From NCBI GenBank assembly GCA_002361485.1, contig DESZ01000015.1, positions 1 through 10,188 on the forward strand: a stretch of 10,188 nt of DNA, given 5' to 3'. The stretch is from Cyanobacteria bacterium UBA3301 (GTDB lineage Bacteria > Cyanobacteriota > Vampirovibrionia > Gastranaerophilales > Gastranaerophilaceae). A model generated the notes under the pieces. The model searched no databases, was not told the origin of the DNA, and saw nothing but the letters and a program-made list of their open reading frames with translations. The translations under genes and the position numbers were made by a program. This document shows positions 5,528 to 10,188 of the stretch, piece by piece (the first letter of the stretch is position 1; each line of letters begins with the position of its first letter).

Positions 5528-6270
5528 TGGAAATTACGAGTGTAAATAACGAATTAGTAAAAGAGTGTGTAAAACTTCAACAAAAAAAATACCGCCAATC
5601 TACAGGGAAGTTTTTATTGGAAGGCTGCAAAGCAATAAAAGAAGCCTTTGACTACGGAATAAAACTTGAATATGTTTTTGTTGAGAAGTCTAAAATCGAG
5701 TCATACAAATTTATTCAAAATGATATTATCGAAACAAATTCGGCCGTATTAAAGAAAATTTCAACAACTGAATCCGCACCTGAAGCTGTTGCTATCGGGG
5801 TTCAAAAAGACTATCAGATTGAAAACATTGGAAATAAAGTAGTTTTACTAGAAGACATAAAGGATGCGGGCAATTTAGGAACAATAATCCGCTCTTCCGT
5901 AGCTTTTGGAGCTGAAGGAATCGTTTTATACGGGGATTGCATAGATTTGTATAACCCGAAAGTCGTCCGAGCAGCTGTTGGGAATTTATGGAAAATTCCA
6001 GTAATTCATATAACAGATTTTGCGCAATTGGAAGAAAAATTTAATAATTATAAGCGCATAGCGACATTACCGAGAACCAAGAAATACTTAAAATCATTTA
6101 AGCCTGTCCAAAAAATGTTGTTAATGTTTGGTTCTGAAGCTAACGGGTTGTCGGATGAATTGATAAAATTTTCGACCGACGGTTTAAAAATAGAGATGAA
6201 CAAAGAAGTAGAGTCATTAAACCTTGCGACCTCTGTTTCTGTAATTCTCTATGAATTATTTATGTATTAA
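5527..6270 (+). CDS. TrmH/SpoU-family RNA 2'-O-methyltransferase
   Basis: SPOUT-class methyltransferase that transfers a methyl group from S-adenosylmethionine to a ribose 2'-OH in tRNA or rRNA. Its 247 residues comprise an L30e-like substrate-binding region (about 1-95) and the trefoil-knot catalytic domain (about 104-247). Motif 1 is DAGNLGTIIR (113-122; N116 and R122 conserved, Ala replacing the usual Pro). Motif 2 is MFGSEANGLSDEL (200-212, E204). Motif 3 is IEMNKEVESLNLATS (222-236; S230, N232). The overall form is RlmB/YsgA-like, but the target nucleotide cannot be deduced. Its ATG overlaps the peptidase stop (TAATG), and GAGG at 5516-5519 is well placed as its ribosome site. It is the last gene of the three-gene operon, and tRNA-Ser follows under its own promoter; I draw no functional link from that. 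Confidence 0.92.
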   Translation: MEITSVNNELVKECVKLQQKKYRQSTGKFLLEGCKAIKEAFDYGIKLEYVFVEKSKIESYKFIQNDIIETNSAVLKKISTTESAPEAVAIGVQKDYQIENIGNKVVLLEDIKDAGNLGTIIRSSVAFGAEGIVLYGDCIDLYNPKVVRAAVGNLWKIPVIHITDFAQLEEKFNNYKRIATLPRTKKYLKSFKPVQKMLLMFGSEANGLSDELIKFSTDGLKIEMNKEVESLNLATSVSVILYELFMY

Positions 6271-6281
6271 TAAAAACTGAC

Positions 6282-6309
6282 TTGACAATAGCGTTTGAGC
6301 AAATAGAAT
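6282..6309 (+). promoter_or_regulatory. Promoter of tRNA-Ser
   Basis: A consensus TTGACA (-35, 6282-6287) and TAGAAT (-10, 6304-6309) are 16 bp apart. The predicted start is near 6316, about 20 nt before the mature tRNA. This is the best promoter match in the window and indicates that the tRNA is transcribed independently of the upstream operon. Confidence 0.7.
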
Positions 6310-6335
6310 AGAAATACACGAAGAAAAATTGTTTT

Positions 6336-6422
6336 GGAGGAGTGCCAGAGCGGTTGATCGGAGCAGTCTTGAAAACTGTCGAACGTGCAAGCGTTCCGTG
6401 GGTTCGAATCCCACCTCCTCCT
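6336..6422 (+). tRNA. tRNA-Ser (anticodon UGA)
   Basis: Class II tRNA. Acceptor GGAGGAG (6336-6342) pairs with CTCCTCC (6415-6421). The anticodon loop is CTTGAAA (anticodon UGA, reads UCN serine codons), the long variable arm is GAACG/CGTTC as expected for serine, and the T arm is GTGGG TTCGAAT CCCAC. CCA is not encoded. The base at the discriminator position (6422) is T, whereas bacterial serine tRNAs almost always have G; the same T begins the run of Ts after the gene. Confidence 0.95.
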
Positions 6423-6430
6423 TTTTTTAG

Positions 6431-6454
6431 AAATACCCGAAAGGGTATTTTTTT
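6431..6454 (+). terminator. Rho-independent terminator of tRNA-Ser
   Basis: AAATACCC and GGGTATTT form a perfect 8-bp stem closed by a GAAA tetraloop, followed directly by TTTT. It starts 9 nt after the tRNA 3' end. Confidence 0.85.
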
Positions 6455-6558
6455 ATGCGCTAAGAAGTGCAGAAGAGAACCTGCTATTTTGCAGATTGTA
6501 TGTATTTTTTTGAGTAGTTTGGTACCTTTTAACAGGACATTTGCTTGGAAGAAAATTT

Positions 6559-6583
6559 TGTCACTGCGAGCGAAAGCGTGACA
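6559..6583. repeat. REP-like palindromic intergenic element
   Basis: TGTCAC (6559-6564) and GTGACA (6578-6583) bracket GCGAGCGAAAGC, which can add a short GC stem with a GAAA loop. The core TCACTGCGAGCGAAAGCGTGA resembles the 'TCATTGCGAGCGAAGC' palindromic repeats scattered between genes in many bacteria. Only one copy is in this window. Confidence 0.4.
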
Positions 6584-6709
6584 GTTTAGCCAATCATAGC
6601 GATTAAATAAGGTCGGAAATGTATTTATTCAAAATATCCGAAATATCCTGTTTCGGTAACAATAATATCCTCGCATTTTCACTTTTTATCCCAATATCTG
6701 CAAAATGAA

Positions 6710-6729
6710 GGGTAGACTAAAGTCTACCC
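6710..6729 (-). terminator. Perfect hairpin, possible terminator of the metallopeptidase gene
   Basis: GGGTAGAC and GTCTACCC form a perfect 8-bp stem around TAAA. An outer AATG/CATT pairing can extend it with small bulges. On the - strand it lies about 88 nt after the metallopeptidase stop and is followed by TTCATTTTGC, a weak U-rich run. It could instead be a dispersed palindromic repeat. Confidence 0.4.
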
Positions 6730-6816
6730 GCATTATTAGATTTTCAGATGAGAGTTAATTAACTGTAAACATATTCAGCCTTATCCTCGTTTAAGATTAT
6801 GTTTATAAATACATAT

Positions 6817-8154
6817 TTATTGCAGATTATTTATTTTTTTCAAAATATAATCATAAGTTTCATGTTGATTTTTTGTCCAACCATTATGGAACATATGCCT
6901 TACAAGAGCTGATTTGTCTAACGACATAACAGACGAAGTATTCAATGTGCATCTTGGAGCTAACTCCTGACTTAAATTGAATCCCCATTTTGGCATACCT
7001 ATAAATTTTAATAAATACTTATACCATTTGTCGTACGCTTGACAGTTTCCTTCTGCCGTAACAGCAATTGCTTCTGCAAAATTTGTATATGCATATGGGA
7101 TATGGTCTTTATCTATCCCGCCTTTAGATAATTGTTTTCTAAATATATCAAATTTCTTACATAATTTTATCAAAGGATTCCTTACATAAAAATCTACTGC
7201 ATTGTCCATGTGATGATTCCCATGCATAATTTCGTGCCGAAGCGCATAGTTTATATTATAAACGCCTGCAATAGCGATATCTCCTCCGGTATAAGGATGG
7301 CATACACCAGCCCATATATCGTCCGCAAATTGTATATTAGCAAATTTATTAACATCAATTAAGTTGGGAAGTTTTGCTTTTCCTTTACTTGCCTTGGCAT
7401 ATTCTGAAATTTCTCTATATATGTATTCTGCCTGATATTTATCCGGATTATCCATCAAAAATACTTTAACATTGAACTTATCTTGAAGTTCTCCTAATAT
7501 TTTAGAAGTTTCACTATCTAATTGCGATAAATAATATTTTTTATACAATTTATTACATAATTCAGGTTCTTTTAAATTATAGCCTGTTATATATCTCTGC
7601 AAACTGTTGAATTTAATATTATTTTCGTAGGCTTCAGGATACAAACATTTGTTTATATATCCCATATCACTTTTTACCATATTAGCAACTTGGTGATCAC
7701 CCGCTCTATAAAGTCCTTTGATTTCAGGCTCTATATTTGAAAGTAATCTTGCCTTGTTTAAAATTTCAAAACTTCCTATAGCGAGTGTTCCATCTTTAGA
7801 AAATTTTATTTTTTTTAGTTCCTTTGCAACGCATTCCTGCATCTCAGGAGATAATTTTTCGTAAAATTCCGCTGTTTTACCAGCTAAGCGAGGAATTTCG
7901 GATTCTGCATACCGTGATGTTAAACTTAAATCATTGATTCGTCCCAAAATAGAACGAACTTCAGGATTTTGAATTTTATCAATTCTATACTGACGAACTT
8001 TAAAAAATTTTTGAGCAAGCTCAGGCGTAATTGTACTATTTTCTTTTGCCGCAAAAAGTAAACCCTCAAGTTCTTTTTTTGCAGACTTGCAAGATTTTGT
8101 ACTTGAGATGACTCTATTAAAAATAGATTTTACTGTATTAAATTTTATAAGCAT
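6817..8154 (-). CDS. Putative zinc metallopeptidase, lethal-factor-like (HEIMH)
   Basis: A 445-residue protein. The N-terminal half (1-210) is Lys/Glu-rich and probably helical, with no recognised domain. The C-terminal part carries a zinc protease signature: HEIMH at 307-311 (H307 and H311 ligands, E308 catalytic) and, 50 residues after H311, NFAEA at 358-362, whose E361 would be the third ligand. HExxH followed at about 45-50 residues by F-A-E-A is the arrangement of the anthrax lethal factor catalytic domain (peptidase family M34 / ATLF). Y290s-300s residues (GGDIAIAGVYN) form the strand and loop before the active-site helix. No signal peptide or membrane segment is seen, so it is cytoplasmic or exported by a system that needs no Sec signal. 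AGGGG 4 nt before the ATG is the ribosome site. It lies 328 bp downstream of the FHA gene on the same strand. Substrate unknown; family assignment is by motif only. Confidence 0.8.
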   Translation of the reverse strand: MLIKFNTVKSIFNRVISSTKSCKSAKKELEGLLFAAKENSTITPELAQKFFKVRQYRIDKIQNPEVRSILGRINDLSLTSRYAESEIPRLAGKTAEFYEKLSPEMQECVAKELKKIKFSKDGTLAIGSFEILNKARLLSNIEPEIKGLYRAGDHQVANMVKSDMGYINKCLYPEAYENNIKFNSLQRYITGYNLKEPELCNKLYKKYYLSQLDSETSKILGELQDKFNVKVFLMDNPDKYQAEYIYREISEYAKASKGKAKLPNLIDVNKFANIQFADDIWAGVCHPYTGGDIAIAGVYNINYALRHEIMHGNHHMDNAVDFYVRNPLIKLCKKFDIFRKQLSKGGIDKDHIPYAYTNFAEAIAVTAEGNCQAYDKWYKYLLKFIGMPKWGFNLSQELAPRCTLNTSSVMSLDKSALVRHMFHNGWTKNQHETYDYILKKINNLQ

Positions 8155-8264
8155 AATTCCCCTATAAATTTATAAAGTATTATTCTATTCATAAATTGTC
8201 TTTTTGTTACAAAGTTTATTGCATATATGGAAAGATAATTTTTGAACTGCCTAATGGGGAATTA
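8154..8264 (-). promoter_or_regulatory. Possible ribosome-site sequestering pair in the metallopeptidase leader
   Basis: On the - strand, TAATTCCCC (8264-8256) is perfectly complementary over 9 bases to GGGGAATTA (8162-8154), which contains the ribosome site and the first base of the ATG. The two are about 93 nt apart. If they pair in the mRNA, the start would be occluded. Confidence 0.4.
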
Positions 8265-8269
8265 ACGAC

Positions 8270-8297
8270 ACAATATAGTTTTTCTTAGAATAGTCAA
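8270..8297 (-). promoter_or_regulatory. Candidate promoter of the metallopeptidase gene
   Basis: On the - strand, TTGACT (-35, 8292-8297) and TATTGT (-10, 8270-8275) are 16 bp apart. Transcription would begin near 8263, giving a leader of roughly 108 nt that starts with the CCCC-containing segment complementary to the ribosome site. Confidence 0.45.
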
Positions 8298-8354
8298 ATT
8301 GTATGTTCAAAAAGCTCTAATTGGGTGTTATTATACATTGTACAAATGAGCCAG

Positions 8355-8386
8355 TTGAGATGGTTGACTAAAATCAACAATCTCAA
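8355..8386. repeat. Strong intergenic hairpin
   Basis: TTGAGAT and ATCTCAA (7 bp), one mismatch, then GTTGA and TCAAC (5 bp) around CTAAAA. Neither strand has a T-run after it, so it is not a standard terminator. It could be an mRNA 3'-end stabiliser for the FHA transcript or a dispersed palindrome. Confidence 0.5.
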
Positions 8387-8482
8387 GATATTCCGTAGAG
8401 TGAAGTTACCCTAAATGCTGTAATAGTCGCCAACCTGACATCAACTTCAAGTCATCGGGGAGTATAATACACTCATAAACTT

Positions 8483-10188
8483 TTAAGATATTTTAGTGCC
8501 ATTTGCTGAAATATCACTTACAAAAATTTGACCGTACTGTTTTTTTATTTCCAAATGTTGTCTGGAAACATACCCTGTCGGATCATTAACTATAATATCA
8601 CCTTCTCTACCTATAGTTAATGTTTCACCATCTTTGAGATTATCAATTTTTGCCTTGATTTCAGGAGAATTTAAATCTATTTCATGCACATCTGCCAAAT
8701 TTAATCTTGAGTTATCACCTAAAACAATTAGCTGTTCTTTTGGCAATCTTTTGCCGGCAAATTTAGGAGTATCAAGACGTAACGCAACAATACCCGGCTC
8801 ATTTTCTGAAGTCGATAGATAATGCTGAGTTTGTGCTCCTATAATAACATCGGCATCGTCAATTACAAGCGATTCAGGCTCATTATAACCCATATCACGT
8901 TCATATCTTACTGAAGCATCATATTCCATTTGTTTATAGTATTTTTCGTCAATTTTAATTCTGCGATCACCGTCAACGGAGTAATATTCTGTACCCTTTC
9001 TGCCTTCAATTTTGGCTGCAACTAATTTATCCTCTCTGTACACTAATGTTGTTTTATGTTCAGGATTATATATGATACCGCTGCCCAAATCTGAAACATC
9101 TCCGTTTACAAGCGTAGAAAATCCACCGATTTCAACATGACCATTTTGCACTATATCATGCGGATTAGTTCCCATATACATTACTTCATCAAGCAAATCT
9201 CTTCGCCGTGTAAAATATTGCTGTCTTACTCTTTTAATAAATCCGTTTGTTACTCTTTCCACTTTTGGAAGTTCTACAGGTTCACTAACCATTGATATTT
9301 CTCTACTTTGCGGATTTTCTGAAGCCGCAAAACTTCTGTCAGATGAAGACTTATGAACTTTTTGTTGCTTCTGCGCAATTTTTTGTTGTTTCTTTAATAC
9401 TTTATCACTTAGCGATTTTATTTTTGGATTCGGGTGAGCAGTCAGTACATAAGTCGCAGCCAGTTCTTTTAATTCTGCCGTCATACCGTTGTCATACAAT
9501 TTCTGCGCTAAATCATAATATAAGGAAGGATATACCCTTTTTGAATCCTTAGCTTCTTCTTTCAATTCAGCTACCGCTTTTTCCGCATCTGTCTTTAATT
9601 GCGCTTTCATTTCCTTTTTGGCGACACTTTTTTTAGTTTTCGCTGATTGGGAGGCTGATTCAACTGCAGCACTTTGCGGTTCGGCGCTTTCCATTTGCAA
9701 AATTTCTTTGCGCATAGCATTTGTCAATTCTATGTTATCAGCTATATTCTTTATTTGTGATCTTATTTTCTGTAACTGAGTTGCTAATTTACCTTTCGCT
9801 CCTGAAGCAATAGATACTGCATCGCGATACATTGACTTGGCAAAAGAACATAACCCATCTAATGATACGCCATAATGAATATTTTTTACATAACTTGAAA
9901 GTTCACTAAGTTTACGTTTAAAACTCTGCCAACGAGATTTTTCAGCAGCACTTGAAAATTCTGATTCATCAACACTCGCAGCCTCTTGTTCCAATTCTGC
10001 GACATCTTGTTTTACCGCTTCTTCTGCTTTCTTGGCTTCTTCTGCTTTCTTGGCTTCTTCTGCTTTCTTAGCTTCTTCTGCTTTCTTAGCTTCTTCAGCC
10101 TTCTTAGCTTCTTCAGCTTTCTTAGCTTCTTCAGCCTTCTTCGCTTCTTCAGCTTTCTTAGCTTCCTCAGCCTTCTTAGCTTCTTCGG
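8483..10188 (-). CDS. FHA-domain protein with N-terminal EEAKKA repeats (5' end off window)
   Basis: The reading frame is open to the window edge, so the N-terminus is missing; 567 residues are visible, numbered here from the edge. Residues 1-56 are a charged repeat (EE then nine AKKAEE units), as in TolA-like long helical linkers. A helical, Lys/Glu/Ala-rich part follows (57-300), with KKQQKIAQKQQK near 265-276. Residues 315-510 form an unrecognised, probably beta-rich domain (GHVEIGGFSTLVNGDVSDLGSG, VDGDRRIKID). The C-terminus is a forkhead-associated domain, which binds phosphothreonine peptides: G526-R527, S541-R542-H544 and D558-S560-N562-G563-T564 are the recognised loop residues. The protein ends 3 residues after NGT, before the last strands a usual FHA fold has. 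No catalytic domain is visible. A TTG at 9992-9994 has no support as the true start because coding repeats continue upstream. Role likely signalling or scaffolding; partner unknown. Confidence 0.85.
   Translation of the reverse strand, partial: EEAKKAEEAKKAEEAKKAEEAKKAEEAKKAEEAKKAEEAKKAEEAKKAEEAKKAEEAVKQDVAELEQEAASVDESEFSSAAEKSRWQSFKRKLSELSSYVKNIHYGVSLDGLCSFAKSMYRDAVSIASGAKGKLATQLQKIRSQIKNIADNIELTNAMRKEILQMESAEPQSAAVESASQSAKTKKSVAKKEMKAQLKTDAEKAVAELKEEAKDSKRVYPSLYYDLAQKLYDNGMTAELKELAATYVLTAHPNPKIKSLSDKVLKKQQKIAQKQQKVHKSSSDRSFAASENPQSREISMVSEPVELPKVERVTNGFIKRVRQQYFTRRRDLLDEVMYMGTNPHDIVQNGHVEIGGFSTLVNGDVSDLGSGIIYNPEHKTTLVYREDKLVAAKIEGRKGTEYYSVDGDRRIKIDEKYYKQMEYDASVRYERDMGYNEPESLVIDDADVIIGAQTQHYLSTSENEPGIVALRLDTPKFAGKRLPKEQLIVLGDNSRLNLADVHEIDLNSPEIKAKIDNLKDGETLTIGREGDIIVNDPTGYVSRQHLEIKKQYGQIFVSDISANGTKIS
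10019..10188 (-). repeat. 18-bp tandem repeat encoding EEAKKA
   Basis: Nine complete 18-bp units (10019-10180) and part of a tenth reach the window edge, all in frame and encoding AKKAEE. Units 1-4 (10019-10090) share TGC/TTT codon choices. Units 5-9 alternate AGCCTT and AGCTTT, giving a 36-bp higher-order period. This points to expansion by slippage or unequal exchange in at least two steps. The true copy number lies beyond the edge. Confidence 0.95.

Larger units (their letters stand above)
6455..6816. other. Gene-free stretch with palindromes and coding-like scraps
   Basis: No intact gene is supported between the tRNA-Ser terminator and the metallopeptidase gene. It holds a REP-like palindrome (6559-6583), a perfect hairpin (6710-6729) and a 12-bp palindrome AGTTAATTAACT (6753-6764). 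Two short - strand frames read like C-terminal protein ends (6603-6716 ending DILNKYISDLI; 6759-6830 ending EDKAEYVYS) but lack starts. They may be remnants of decayed genes or chance. Confidence 0.5.
8155..8482. other. Intergenic region between FHA and metallopeptidase genes
   Basis: No intact gene in 328 bases. Near the metallopeptidase it holds a candidate promoter and a sequence complementary to the ribosome site. In the middle is a strong hairpin (8355-8386). Next to the FHA stop, a - strand frame of 28 codons (8406-8492), out of frame with the FHA gene, reads like protein (ending IILPDDLKLMSGWRLLQHLG), and a further frame downstream (near 8330-8400) also reads plausibly. These may be a decayed FHA C-terminus or chance. 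Confidence 0.5.

Noticed and set aside
6342..6581. 79-codon + strand frame over tRNA-Ser
   Set aside because: It covers the tRNA, its terminator and a palindrome, and has no recognisable protein features.
9992..9994. TTG as start codon of the FHA protein
   Set aside because: The frame continues upstream through the EEAKKA repeats to the window edge with strong coding character, so this codon is an internal leucine.

Overview
The window is AT-rich bacterial DNA with densely packed genes, two tRNA genes without an encoded CCA, clear Shine-Dalgarno sites in front of several genes and at least one well-supported TTG start. The mix of genes, and two large lineage-specific-looking proteins (an FHA protein with an EEAKKA repeat and a helical HEIMH metallopeptidase), fits a gut-type, host-associated bacterium. 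My best guess is the non-photosynthetic cyanobacterial relatives (Gastranaerophilales/Melainabacteria). That is an impression from gene style, not a demonstrated assignment.

Layout. (1) 1-1650: a GC-rich structured leader, then a sugar ABC transporter permease (+) that ends tail-to-tail, sharing 4 bp, with a HAD phosphatase-like gene (-). (2) 1640-2795 (-): a secreted TPR protein overlapping the HAD gene by 11 bp (one operon), and upstream of it a short TspO/MBR membrane protein. (3) 2864-3296: two 98%-identical copies of a structured repeat about 170 bp long. The second copy runs into the 3' end of a tRNA-Gly(UCC) gene (-); the first carries only a stub of that tRNA. (4) 3297-3673: a structured intergenic region with divergent promoters for the tRNA and the next operon. 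(5) 3674-6270 (+): a tight three-gene housekeeping operon (parvulin prolyl isomerase, Xaa-Pro aminopeptidase, SpoU/TrmH RNA methyltransferase), in which the first two act on proline-containing proteins or peptides. (6) 6336-6454: tRNA-Ser(UGA) with its own promoter and terminator. (7) 6455-6816: a gene-free stretch with palindromic repeats and coding-like scraps. (8) 6817-10188 (-): a putative zinc metallopeptidase resembling the anthrax lethal factor catalytic domain, and upstream of it the 3' part of a large FHA-domain protein whose visible N-terminal part is an EEAKKA repeat. The gene runs off the right edge.

No complete mobile element, CRISPR array or obvious new defence system is visible. 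The items most worth following up are the duplicated tRNA-linked repeat, the predicted metallopeptidase with a possibly sequestered ribosome binding site, and the FHA protein with its expanding repeat and apparently clipped FHA domain.
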